A stretch of DNA of 13,196 nucleotides from DATIXD01 sp035518875 (GTDB lineage: Bacteria; Pseudomonadota; Gammaproteobacteria; Methylococcales; Methylococcaceae). Below the pieces are notes generated by a model. It saw only the letters and a list, made by a program, of their open reading frames with translations. It was not told where the DNA came from and made no database searches. The stretch lies in NCBI GenBank assembly GCA_035518875.1, contig DATIXD010000098.1:1-13196 (forward strand). Reading direction: 5' to 3'. This document shows positions 6,557 through 13,020 of the stretch, piece by piece. The stretch's first letter is position 1. The number at the start of each line of letters is the position of its first letter. A program made the translations under genes and the position numbers.

Positions 6557-6578
6557 GCCGGGGACCTTCATCCCCGGC
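6557..6578. terminator. Bidirectional hairpin terminator between convergent genes
   Basis: GCCGGGGA (6557-6564) and TCCCCGGC (6571-6578) pair perfectly around the six-base loop CCTTCA. The site lies between the converging diguanylate cyclase (ends 6552) and parvulin gene (ends 6600). Read on the minus strand, the stem is followed by GTTTTC, a short T-run, so it probably ends the yciB-ppiC operon best. On plus it is preceded by GAAAA and followed by only scattered T. Confidence 0.6.
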
Positions 6579-6599
6579 TGATTGATCCGAACCCCGGGT

Positions 6600-7697
6600 C
6601 TATTTGCCTGGCTCAGGCTTCTTCGCCGGCGCAGACTTGTCTGCCGGTTCGGGTTTCTTCGCCGGCGCCGATTTGTCTGCCGGTTCGGGCTTCTTCGCCG
6701 GCGCCGATTTGTCTGCCGGTTCGGGCTGCTTCGCCGATGCCTTCGCGTCCGCCGGTTCGGGCTTGCCCGCTTCCGGACCGGTATCGGGCCGCTTCTGCCC
6801 CTGTTCTGCCGGAGCCGGGGTTGCGGCCGCGGGCGCGGGCGCTTCTTCCTTCTTGGCCGGGGGAGCCATACGCTCGATTTTGGCGGTGTTCTTGAGGTCG
6901 GCAATGTGCTGTTGGAGCTTCTGGGTTTGCAGCATGTTGCGAATCTGTTCCTTCACTTCGTCAAACGGCGGTGGGGCCTGATCGCGAGAGTCCTCGCGCT
7001 TGATGATGTGCCAACCAAAGTCCGTTTTTACCGGAGCCTGGGTGGTTTCACCGTTTTTTAGGGAAGCCACGGCGCTGGCGAAAGGCGGAACCATCTGCTG
7101 AGGGTTGAACCACCCCAGGTCGCCGCCCGTTTCCTTGCTGCCGGGATCCTTCGAGAGCTTTTTCGCCAAGGCCTCGAATTTCTCTCCCTTCTGCAATTTC
7201 TTGAGGATATCCTTGGCAGAGTCTTCCGTATCCACCAGGATATGTCTCGCCTTGTATTCGGTCAGCTTCATCTCGCCTACGCGCTGATCGTATTCCTTCT
7301 TCACATCCTCATCGGATACGGCGACGTTCTTCACATAGTTTTCCGCCGCCATCTGGGAAAGCAGCATGCGCTGGGAGTTTTCGATACGGGCCGCGTAGGC
7401 TGGGTCTTTGGCCAGATCCTGCTTCTCGGCTTCCTGCTTCAGCAGTTCGCGCGAGACCAGTTCGTCGATGATCTTTTCCTCGGGTATGCCTTGGCCACCC
7501 CGCCGCTGTTCGATTTCGGCAGTCAAAGCCTGCACCGCCGCCTTGCTGATCGGCTGGCCGTTGACCATGGCAACCGTATTTTCCGGCGTGGGTTTCGACG
7601 ATGAAGCGGCCTGTCTCTTGCCACCGGCGTTTTCGTTGCATCCGGCCAGCAGCAGCGCACTGGCAACCGCCGCGGCGATAAGTGAGCGTTGTTTCAT
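6600..7697 (-). CDS. Lipoprotein peptidyl-prolyl cis-trans isomerase (parvulin/PpiC type) with repeat tail
   Basis: This 365-residue envelope foldase begins with a lipoprotein signal (hydrophobic 6-19, lipobox LLAGC, lipidated Cys20). A chaperone-like helical SurA_N segment with VAMVNGQPISK spans about 40-130. One parvulin domain spans about 145-235, with ARHILV, GGDLGWF and FGWHIIK as signature stretches. Such proteins help fold secreted or outer-membrane proteins in the periplasm. After about residue 278 the chain turns into a Pro/Ala/Lys/Glu tail ending in copies of a KPEPADKSAPAK-like 12-mer, probably disordered and perhaps a wall- or membrane-spanning spacer. The ATG at 7697 follows the bolA stop by 3 bases, with AGGA-type ribosome-binding sequence overlapping the end of bolA. 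It resembles PrsA/PpiC-like lipoproteins; I give no symbol because naming differs between genomes. Confidence 0.93.
   Translation of the reverse strand: MKQRSLIAAAVASALLLAGCNENAGGKRQAASSSKPTPENTVAMVNGQPISKAAVQALTAEIEQRRGGQGIPEEKIIDELVSRELLKQEAEKQDLAKDPAYAARIENSQRMLLSQMAAENYVKNVAVSDEDVKKEYDQRVGEMKLTEYKARHILVDTEDSAKDILKKLQKGEKFEALAKKLSKDPGSKETGGDLGWFNPQQMVPPFASAVASLKNGETTQAPVKTDFGWHIIKREDSRDQAPPPFDEVKEQIRNMLQTQKLQQHIADLKNTAKIERMAPPAKKEEAPAPAAATPAPAEQGQKRPDTGPEAGKPEPADAKASAKQPEPADKSAPAKKPEPADKSAPAKKPEPADKSAPAKKPEPGK
6613..6756. repeat. Four tandem 36-bp repeats coding the lipoprotein tail
   Basis: Four back-to-back 36-base units start at 6613, 6649, 6685 and 6721. The second and third differ by one base and the first by a few, while the fourth is diverged. 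A partial fifth unit begins at 6757. Each encodes a 12-residue unit of the type KPEPADKSAPAK in the isomerase tail. Because the unit is a multiple of three, copy number can change without breaking the frame. Confidence 0.92.
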
Positions 7698-7700
7698 ATC

Positions 7701-7994
7701 CTAGTCCTGGTTTTCCTGTTGTTTAAATTCAAAGGGAGAGAAGGCTTTGATGCTGAGTGCATGGATATCCGTCCGCATCAAGTCACCCAGCGCCCCATAG
7801 ACGAGCTGATGGCGCTGGACCGGCGTCTTGCCTTCGAAAGCGCTGGATACGATTGTCGCATAAAAATGACCGCCGCCGCTCTCGACTGCGCCGGCGTGTC
7901 CCGCGTGGCTGCTGCTGTCGTCAAAGATTTCGAGACGCTCGGGTGTAAGCGCCGCTTGTAAGAGGCTTCTGATCTTTTCAGCGCGGGAGGTCAT
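7701..7994 (-). CDS. bolA: BolA family protein
   Basis: This 97-residue protein carries the BolA fold signature: the GGHFYATIVSSAFEGK strand-turn, VQRHQLVYGALGDLM on the long helix, and DIHALSIKAFSP at the end. BolA-type proteins bind [2Fe-2S] clusters with monothiol glutaredoxins through a conserved His, and some bind DNA. The His of RHQLVY is the likely ligand by family knowledge. The ATG at 7994 overlaps the yciI stop (ATGA), which points to translational coupling and fixes the start. An in-frame extension to 8075 lies entirely inside yciI and is rejected. Whether it is closer to BolA or to IbaG cannot be decided by eye. Confidence 0.92.
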   Translation of the reverse strand: MTSRAEKIRSLLQAALTPERLEIFDDSSSHAGHAGAVESGGGHFYATIVSSAFEGKTPVQRHQLVYGALGDLMRTDIHALSIKAFSPFEFKQQENQD

Positions 7995-8293
7995 TGCGGG
8001 AACACCTGCTTGAACGGTTTGACCGTCACTCTGGCATAAACGCCGCCATGGCGGTAGGGATCGGTTTCGGCCCATTGCCGGGCGTCCTCCAGACTCGGAA
8101 ATTCCGCCACGATCAGGCTTCCGGTGAAACCGGCAACGTCGGGATCGTCGCTATCAATGGCCGGATGCGGTCCGGCGAGAAGCAGTCGGCCTTGGTTTTG
8201 CAGAGCTTGCAAACGTTCCAGATGGGCTGGCCGGGTTGATTTGCGAAGTTCCAGACTGTGCGGAATGTCTTCGCAGATAATGGCATAGAGCAA
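7991..8293 (-). CDS. yciI: YciI-like protein, TTG start
   Basis: This 100-residue protein matches YciI, a small dimeric ferredoxin-like-fold family of uncertain biochemical role. Recognisable stretches are LLYAIICEDIPHSL, RPAHLERL, GRLLLAGPHPAID, GSLIVAEF and the end YARVTVKPFK. The TTG at 8293 is chosen because the family begins exactly with MLYAI and because AGGAG lies about 8 bases upstream; no ATG or GTG lies nearby in frame. It begins 5 bases after the yciB stop and overlaps bolA by four bases. A long open extension upstream is the antisense-like shadow of yciB. Confidence 0.9.
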   Translation of the reverse strand: MLYAIICEDIPHSLELRKSTRPAHLERLQALQNQGRLLLAGPHPAIDSDDPDVAGFTGSLIVAEFPSLEDARQWAETDPYRHGGVYARVTVKPFKQVFPQ

Positions 8294-8298
8294 GAGAC

Positions 8299-8841
8299 TT
8301 ACTCCTCCGGGTTGGGTTCGGGAATGTGACGGGACAAGTAAACGGATTGCAGTAACACGAAGACGAAAGTCAGGCCCAACATACCGAAGAGCTTGAAGTT
8401 GACCCAAGTGTCCGTGTCGAAGGTGTAGAGCACGAACAAATTCACTCCGCCCAACAGCATGAAAAACAATGCCCAGCTCAGGTTGAGCCGGCGCCAGACG
8501 GGCCGTGGCAGGGTTAGGTTGGCGCCCATCATGCGCTCGATAAAGGTGCGCTCGCCGAATAACTGGCTGGCTAGAAAAGCGCTCCCGAACAGCCAATTGA
8601 TAACGGTCGGCTTCCATTTGATGAACAGCTCGTCCTGCAAGTACAGGGTCGCGCCACCGAAGATCACGATGATCGCCAGCGTAATGAGGTGCATGGGCTC
8701 GATCTTGCGCGTTTTGTACCAGGAAACGCCCACCTGAAGGAAGGAGGCGGCGATGGCGACCGCCGTGGCCGCGTAAATGTCATAAAACTTGTAGGCGATG
8801 AAAAAAAGCAAAATGGGGAAAAAGTCAAAAAGCAGCTTCAT
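8299..8841 (-). CDS. yciB: Inner membrane septation protein YciB/IspZ
   Basis: This encodes a 180-residue multi-spanning membrane protein of the YciB (IspZ, intracellular septation protein A) family, which has been linked to cell division and envelope integrity. Hydrophobic segments lie at about 5-20, 22-40, 50-68, 77-95, 121-140 and 150-169. Family stretches FDFFPILLFF, KPTVINWLFG, NLTLPRPVWRRLN and WALFF with WVNFKLFG are easily seen. The length equals the family norm. The start MKLLFDFFP matches the family. It heads the closely packed yciB-yciI-bolA-isomerase series; the preceding hypothetical gene ends 59 bases upstream. Confidence 0.94.
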   Translation of the reverse strand: MKLLFDFFPILLFFIAYKFYDIYAATAVAIAASFLQVGVSWYKTRKIEPMHLITLAIIVIFGGATLYLQDELFIKWKPTVINWLFGSAFLASQLFGERTFIERMMGANLTLPRPVWRRLNLSWALFFMLLGGVNLFVLYTFDTDTWVNFKLFGMLGLTFVFVLLQSVYLSRHIPEPNPEE

Positions 8842-8900
8842 GATTTCAGGTGGGGTTGTAAGCGGTTGGCAAAAGCAGAATGGTAAGGTACGGCCTTAGG

Positions 8901-9254
8901 TTAGGCGTAGTCATCGACGCCCAGCATTTGCCGCAGCGCTCTGAGCGATTCATCGTGCGGTAGGTCTTGCTGCATCTGGTAGGCATTCAGTGCCTGCTTG
9001 GTGCGATTAGGGAGCATGCCGGAGTGCTGTCGGGCTTGGTATTCCCCGGCCATTGCATGGCGCTCCTCAAGTTGACGGATGAGCGGTTCAAGTTCGCCGC
9101 GGTCATAAGCGTAAATCCTATCGTCACGCTCGACCGGCGCCTGCGAAGACCCGACCCGCCGAGGATCAGCTTTGTCCGCAGCGACCGCCATTTCGCGCCG
9201 CCCGGGCAGAACCGCCTGGATTGCCGGAGAAACTGGGGATTTATGAATTTCCAT
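8901..9254 (-). CDS. Conserved hypothetical protein
   Basis: This is a soluble 117-residue product if read from the ATG at 9254. A TTG four codons upstream (9266) gives 121 residues, and neither has a strong ribosome-binding site. The N-terminal half is low in structure (Pro, Ala, Arg rich). The C-terminal half looks helical and ends with ALNAYQMQQDLPHDESLRAL then MLGVDDYA. That ending resembles a short conserved tail in small uncharacterised gammaproteobacterial proteins, but I do not recognise a named family. No signal peptide or membrane segment is visible. It is divergent from the DUF1244 gene and precedes yciB on the same strand. Function unknown. Confidence 0.68.
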   Translation of the reverse strand: MEIHKSPVSPAIQAVLPGRREMAVAADKADPRRVGSSQAPVERDDRIYAYDRGELEPLIRQLEERHAMAGEYQARQHSGMLPNRTKQALNAYQMQQDLPHDESLRALRQMLGVDDYA

Positions 9255-9344
9255 GAAAACGGCCAATACTCGGCAGCAACTTTACCGCATTTTTAACCAT
9301 GATACAGAATATTTCAATTAGCGAACCGCTGTCATTCATCCGCT

Positions 9345-9373
9345 TTGACATCGCGGCCGCCAAGCCAAATAAT
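9345..9373 (+). promoter_or_regulatory. Sigma-70 promoter for the DUF1244 gene
   Basis: A perfect TTGACA (9345-9350) is followed after 17 bases by AATAAT (9368-9373), five of six matches to the -10 consensus. The predicted start near 9380 lies about 24 bases before the ATG at 9404. This argues for that start and against the longer frame opening at 9299. Confidence 0.65.
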
Positions 9374-9403
9374 GCCGCAACCTTACGCAAGCACGCGAAC
9401 GCT

Positions 9404-9718
9404 ATGGACGAACAAACAACACTCGAACTCGAAGCGGCGACTTTTCGCCAGCTGGTGCGCCATCTGCAAGAGCATACCGAGGTGCAGAACATCGACCTAA
9501 TGATCCTGGCCGATTTCTGCCGCAATTGCCTGGCGAAATGGTACAGCGCCGCGGCCAAGGAGCGCGGCGTGGCGCTCGATTATCCCTCTGCCCAGGAAAT
9601 CATCTACGGCATTCCCTATTCCGAATGGAAGCAAAAATACCAGAAGGACGCAAGCCCAGAACAGCTCAGGGCGATGGAAGAAACACAGCGCCGCAAACAA
9701 GACGCCGGTGGGCATTGA
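9404..9718 (+). CDS. DUF1244 family protein
   Basis: This 104-residue protein belongs to the DUF1244 family of small proteobacterial proteins with no assigned biochemical role. The core VQNIDLMILADFCRNCL (with two cysteines), KWYSAAAKERG and YGIPYSEWKQKYQKDAS is highly characteristic. It should be a soluble all-helical cytoplasmic protein. The ATG at 9404 is supported by the family start and by the promoter at 9345-9373; the open frame starting at 9299 would include the promoter. It is flanked by divergent and convergent genes, so it is probably a single-gene unit. Confidence 0.88.
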   Translation: MDEQTTLELEAATFRQLVRHLQEHTEVQNIDLMILADFCRNCLAKWYSAAAKERGVALDYPSAQEIIYGIPYSEWKQKYQKDASPEQLRAMEETQRRKQDAGGH

Positions 9719-9751
9719 TCTGATTTGTAGCGCCATCGCCGGCGCAATGAT

Positions 9752-9773
9752 CGCGGCCCGAAGCGGGGCCGCG
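9752..9773. terminator. Hairpin between convergent genes
   Basis: CGCGGCCC (9752-9759) and GGGCCGCG (9766-9773) pair perfectly around a six-base loop. The site sits between the DUF1244 gene (ends 9718) and the tautomerase-like gene (ends 9783), where termination from both sides is expected. No T-run is present on either side, so efficiency is uncertain. Confidence 0.45.
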
Positions 9774-9782
9774 CACTACCCG

Positions 9783-10127
9783 TCAAAAGGTGCTGCCGTT
9801 CCAGCCCCAGCAGCTACCCTTCACATCGGTGAATTCGATGTAAATCCGCGCGGGATCGATGCCGAGCTGTTCTTCCAACAACCCGCACAGCATCTTTGAC
9901 AACGGCCGGATCAGGACGGTCGGCAACCCGATGCTTTTCAGTTCGAGATAGGCCGCCGGCTCGTCCGTTCCGGCGAACAGCATCGCCGGGTTGGACGTAA
10001 TTTCGACCATCACGTAACTTTCAGGTTTGCTGAGTTCCTTGGCCGTTTTCCGAGAAGCCAAGGCCAGCACTTGCTTGCTTTTTTCCGGAACCACTTCCCG
10101 GTTGATTTGGATTTTCAAGTAGGGCAT
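9783..10127 (-). CDS. MIF / tautomerase superfamily protein
   Basis: This 114-residue protein resembles macrophage migration inhibitory factor and related small trimeric tautomerases. Proline directly after the initiator Met (MPYLKIQINREV) would become the catalytic N-terminal Pro-1. SYVMVEITSNPAMLFAG and the ending ARIYIEFTDVKGSCWGWNGSTF fit the MIF family better than the shorter 4-oxalocrotonate tautomerases. GAGGAA lies about 12 bases upstream. The natural substrate of bacterial MIF homologues is mostly unknown. It begins 13 bases after the FliL-like gene, so the two are probably in one transcript. Confidence 0.9.
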   Translation of the reverse strand: MPYLKIQINREVVPEKSKQVLALASRKTAKELSKPESYVMVEITSNPAMLFAGTDEPAAYLELKSIGLPTVLIRPLSKMLCGLLEEQLGIDPARIYIEFTDVKGSCWGWNGSTF

Positions 10128-10140
10128 GGCGGTTGTTTCC

Positions 10141-10545
10141 TCATTGAATCATGAAGTCGGTAAAAAACAGGTCTTCCAAACCCGTGCCGGCGCCGTAACG
10201 GTCCAGCACTTTCTTGACCTCCTCCTTGGCATTCTGCCTCAGCTTCTCCCGCTCATCTATCGCCGAGATTTGCTCGGGATTGCGGCCACTGAACAGCATG
10301 ATCAGACCATGGCGGATGGCGGGCATGTGAACCTTCATCTTTTCAGCATGCTCGGCGCTATCCACCAGGAGTTGGATATCCGCCCTAAGATAATGGCGCT
10401 TGCCTTCCAGATTGACCAGCACCGATTCCAAGGGCAGATATTGCGAGTCCTTGCCCCCTCCCCCCCCTCCTTCGTTCGCGTTGGCCGCAGGACTCAACAT
10501 GAGCAACGGGGAACCTAACAGCAAGGCAAACATGATATGACGCAC
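10141..10545 (-). CDS. FliL-like exported protein, GTG start
   Basis: This 134-residue product begins with a signal-like stretch (MRHIMFALLLG through LSPAANA). A run of six Gly follows, then a FliL-like domain with YLPLESVLVNLEGKRHYLR, the helix of DSAEHAEKMKVHMPAIRHGL and the ending GLEDLFFTDFMIQ. FliL is a membrane protein at the flagellar motor and stator. This copy lies outside any flagellar cluster and seems exported, so a motility role is only possible. The GTG at 10545 is chosen because GGAG lies six bases upstream and the resulting n-region carries Arg and His. A TTG at 10557 would place that GGAG inside the gene, and an ATG at 10533 gives an uncharged start. Confidence 0.82.
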   Translation of the reverse strand: MRHIMFALLLGSPLLMLSPAANANEGGGGGGKDSQYLPLESVLVNLEGKRHYLRADIQLLVDSAEHAEKMKVHMPAIRHGLIMLFSGRNPEQISAIDEREKLRQNAKEEVKKVLDRYGAGTGLEDLFFTDFMIQ

Positions 10546-10600
10546 GTCAAACTCCAAAAACGCAGCCGAATCGAAACGGTTAGCCCGTCGAGATGGGCAG

Positions 10601-10606
10601 ATTATA
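10601..10606 (-). promoter_or_regulatory. Putative -10 element for the fliL-like/MIF unit
   Basis: On the minus strand a perfect TATAAT lies at 10601-10606, about 55 bases before the GTG at 10545. A GTGACT 19 bases upstream is a partial -35. On plus, TCGAGA (10588-10593) and TAAAAT (10610-10615) with a 16-base spacer could serve nagZ. The promoters would overlap back to back. Confidence 0.42.
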
Positions 10607-10648
10607 GTTTAAAATACCTTGCCCTAGTCACCAGCCACCAAATCCCCT

Positions 10649-11695
10649 ATGAAACCAAGCCTTCCCCTCGGCCCAGTGATGTTCGATCTTCGCGGAAGAG
10701 CGTTAACCCCCGAAGAAACCGAACTTCTCGCCCACCCTGCAGCCGGTGGCATCATTCTGTTCAGCCGCAATTACGCCTCGCCCACCCAGTTGATAGCGCT
10801 GATCGCCTCGGTTCGCAGCATACGCCCCGAACTGCTAATCGCCGTCGACCACGAAGGCGGCCGGGTGCAGCGTTTTCGGGAGGGCTTCACGCGCCTGCCG
10901 CCCGCTGCCGCCTATGCCAAAGCTTCCGGTTACGAACTCGAGCAACTGTTGGAGTTGCTCGAAACTGCAGGGTGGCTGATGGCGGCCGAACTGCGCGCGG
11001 TGGACGTGGACTTCAGTTTCGCGCCGGTTCTGGACGTAGACTGCGGCATCAGTGAGATCATCGGCGATCGTTCGTTTTCACAAGACGCCGATTCAGCCGG
11101 TCGCTTCGCCTTGGCGTTCGCGCGGGGCATGAATCGCGCCGGCATGGCCGCGGTGGGCAAGCATTTTCCTGGACACGGCGGCGTGGCTCAGGATTCCCAT
11201 CTCACGCTTCCCGAAGACCCCCGCACCTACGCGGAAATCGCCGGCAAGGACCTTTTGCCGTTTAAAACGCTGATCGAAGCCGGACTCGAAGGCATCATGC
11301 CCGCCCATGTGGTTTACCCCGCTGTGGACGACAAACCGGCCGGCTTTTCCTCTTACTGGATCGAAGACGTGCTGCGCCGAGAGTTGGGTTTCAACGGTGC
11401 GGTCTTCAGCGACGATCTCTCCATGCAAGGTGCCACCTTCGCCGGCGGTTACGCAGATCGCGCCAGGCTTGCGCTGGAAGCGGGTTGCGACATGGTGCTG
11501 GTGTGTAATCAGCCGGAAGCCGTTGGGATCGTGCTGGACGCTCTGGCAGATGCCGAGGCAACGATGCGACAAGCGCGTCTGGATCGGATGCGCGGACGCT
11601 TTGCCGTCGACCGGAAAGACTTGCTCGCCAGCACCGAATGGCGAGCGGCGGCCGACCGAATCAACCGTTTGAACGAAAATCGGATCATCGGATGA
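10649..11695 (+). CDS. nagZ: Beta-N-acetylhexosaminidase NagZ
   Basis: This 348-residue glycoside hydrolase family 3 enzyme removes N-acetylglucosamine from GlcNAc-anhydroMur-peptides during cytoplasmic cell-wall recycling. Substrate-binding DHEGGRVQRFR (67-77), the KHFPGHGGVAQDSH loop (171-184) with the general acid/base His-Asp pair, and the nucleophile Asp in FSDDLSM (first Asp, 255) are all present. Length is normal and no signal peptide is seen, as expected. In bacteria with inducible AmpC, NagZ products feed beta-lactamase induction; no such gene is near here. Its stop overlaps the next start (ATGA), so it is coupled to the phosphoribosyltransferase. Confidence 0.96.
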   Translation: MKPSLPLGPVMFDLRGRALTPEETELLAHPAAGGIILFSRNYASPTQLIALIASVRSIRPELLIAVDHEGGRVQRFREGFTRLPPAAAYAKASGYELEQLLELLETAGWLMAAELRAVDVDFSFAPVLDVDCGISEIIGDRSFSQDADSAGRFALAFARGMNRAGMAAVGKHFPGHGGVAQDSHLTLPEDPRTYAEIAGKDLLPFKTLIEAGLEGIMPAHVVYPAVDDKPAGFSSYWIEDVLRRELGFNGAVFSDDLSMQGATFAGGYADRARLALEAGCDMVLVCNQPEAVGIVLDALADAEATMRQARLDRMRGRFAVDRKDLLASTEWRAAADRINRLNENRIIG

Positions 11696-12240
11696 ACAAA
11701 CTGGATGAAATCGCGAGGGTCGAACGCCAAGCCGATAAGCTCTACGGCGAGAGCGAGGTGGAAGCGGCGATTGACCGGGTTGCTAAAGAGATTTCCGCCC
11801 GTCTGGCGGGCAAAGATCCTATCGTGCTCACCGTATTGAACGGGGGCATGATCTTCGCCGCCAAATTGATGATGCGCTTTCGTTTTCCCTTCGAAATCGA
11901 TGCCATCAACGCCAGCCGTTACCGGGGCGAAACCCAGGGTAGCCTGATCCGTTGGCTACTCAAACCTGCCCTGCCGCTGGCCGGGCGCACGGTACTCATC
12001 GTAGATGACATACTCGATGAGGGCTTCACCCTTGCCGAGATCGTCAACTACTGCAAGCAACAGGGCGCAGCGACAGTGTATACCTGCGTTCTCATTGACA
12101 AAAAGATCGCGCGCGAGAAGCCATGCCATGCCGATCACGTGGCACTGGAGGCCGAAAATCGATATTTGTTCGGCTACGGCATGGATTACAAGAGCTATTT
12201 GCGCAACGCACCGGGCATTTTCGCCTGCAAAGAAGCCTGA
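11692..12240 (+). CDS. hpt: Hypoxanthine-guanine phosphoribosyltransferase
   Basis: This 182-residue type I phosphoribosyltransferase transfers ribose-5-phosphate from PRPP to a 6-oxopurine. The PRPP loop VLIVDDILDEGFTL (101-114) is almost consensus, VLNGGMIFAA (48-57) forms the pyrophosphate-side loop, and DKKIA (136-140) holds the Lys that reads the 6-oxo group. YLFGYGMDYKSYLRN fits the C-terminal hood. The ATG at 11692 overlaps the nagZ stop and is preferred over the open extension from 11638. Placed ahead of a methylthioinosine/adenosine phosphorylase, it would recycle the free base that enzyme releases. Exact preference (hypoxanthine, guanine or xanthine) cannot be read from sequence. 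Confidence 0.9.
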   Translation: MNKLDEIARVERQADKLYGESEVEAAIDRVAKEISARLAGKDPIVLTVLNGGMIFAAKLMMRFRFPFEIDAINASRYRGETQGSLIRWLLKPALPLAGRTVLIVDDILDEGFTLAEIVNYCKQQGAATVYTCVLIDKKIAREKPCHADHVALEAENRYLFGYGMDYKSYLRNAPGIFACKEA

Positions 12241-12252
12241 GGGGAAAAGAGC

Positions 12253-13020
12253 ATGGCGAGTGTGGCCATCATCGGGGGTACTGGTCTGACTAGGCTGAGC
12301 GGATTTGAAATCAGCCGGCGGGAAATTATCCTGACGCCTTACGGCGCCCCCTCGGCGGAGCTGAGCTTTGGCAGATTGCACGGACACTCCATCGTCTTCC
12401 TGGCCCGCCACGGCGACAAGCACAACATTCCGCCTCACCGGATCAACTATCGCGCCAACCTCTGGGCGCTCAAGCAGGCGGGCGCGCAAGCCATTCTGGC
12501 GGTCGCCGCCGTGGGCGGCATCCGCTCAGACATGGCGCCAGGTAAGATCGCCCTGCCCAACCAGATCATCGACTACACCTACGGACGAGCGCACACATTT
12601 TTTGAAGACGAACTGGACCACGTCACCCACGTCGACTTCACTTATCCTTACAGCCCCAAGCTGCGCGAAACGCTGCTGAACGCCAGTGCCGCCTGCGGAC
12701 TGCGGGTGATTGACGGCGGTGTCTACGGCTGTACCCAGGGGCCGCGCCTGGAAACCCCTGCGGAAATCACCCGGATGGAGCGCGACGGCTGCGATCTGGT
12801 CGGCATGACCGGGATGCCGGAGGCGGCGCTGGCGCGGGAGTTGGGAATCGATTACGCCTGCTGCGCCGTAGTGGCCAATTGGGCGGCGGGCAAGAGCCGT
12901 GAAGAAATCACAATGGTCGAAATCGAGGCCAATCTGGCGCGCGGCATGGCCGATCTGGCCCGTCTGTTGAATGCATTGTTTGATCGGATCGATTCGACGA
13001 TTCCTGATCCTCAAAATTGA
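12253..13020 (+). CDS. mtiP: S-methyl-5'-thioinosine / methylthioadenosine phosphorylase
   Basis: This 255-residue purine nucleoside phosphorylase (PNP/MTAP family 2) cleaves the N-glycosidic bond of methylthioinosine or methylthioadenosine with phosphate. Phosphate-binding GGTG (8-11) and RHGDKH (52-57), base-pocket TQGPRLETPAEI (161-172) and GMTGMPEAALARE (184-196) are all present. The linkage with nagZ and a 6-oxopurine phosphoribosyltransferase suggests the methylthioinosine version known from Pseudomonas, whose product hypoxanthine would be the substrate of the preceding enzyme. This specificity is inferred. GAGGGGAAAAGAG precedes the ATG. It follows hpt by 12 bases. Confidence 0.88.
   Translation: MASVAIIGGTGLTRLSGFEISRREIILTPYGAPSAELSFGRLHGHSIVFLARHGDKHNIPPHRINYRANLWALKQAGAQAILAVAAVGGIRSDMAPGKIALPNQIIDYTYGRAHTFFEDELDHVTHVDFTYPYSPKLRETLLNASAACGLRVIDGGVYGCTQGPRLETPAEITRMERDGCDLVGMTGMPEAALARELGIDYACCAVVANWAAGKSREEITMVEIEANLARGMADLARLLNALFDRIDSTIPDPQN

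Noticed and set aside
6613..6756. Possible CRISPR-like array from evenly spaced 36-bp units
   Set aside because: The units are directly adjacent with no spacers and translate in frame into a protein tail, so this is a coding tandem repeat.
6131..6904. Arg/Pro-rich open frame on the minus strand across the cyclase end and the isomerase tail
   Set aside because: The repeat content is the frame-shifted reading of the 36-bp repeats, and the rest is antisense to the GGDEF domain.
9299..9403. N-terminal extension of the DUF1244 protein from the ATG at 9299
   Set aside because: The family begins at the later ATG, and a good sigma-70 promoter lies within the supposed extension.
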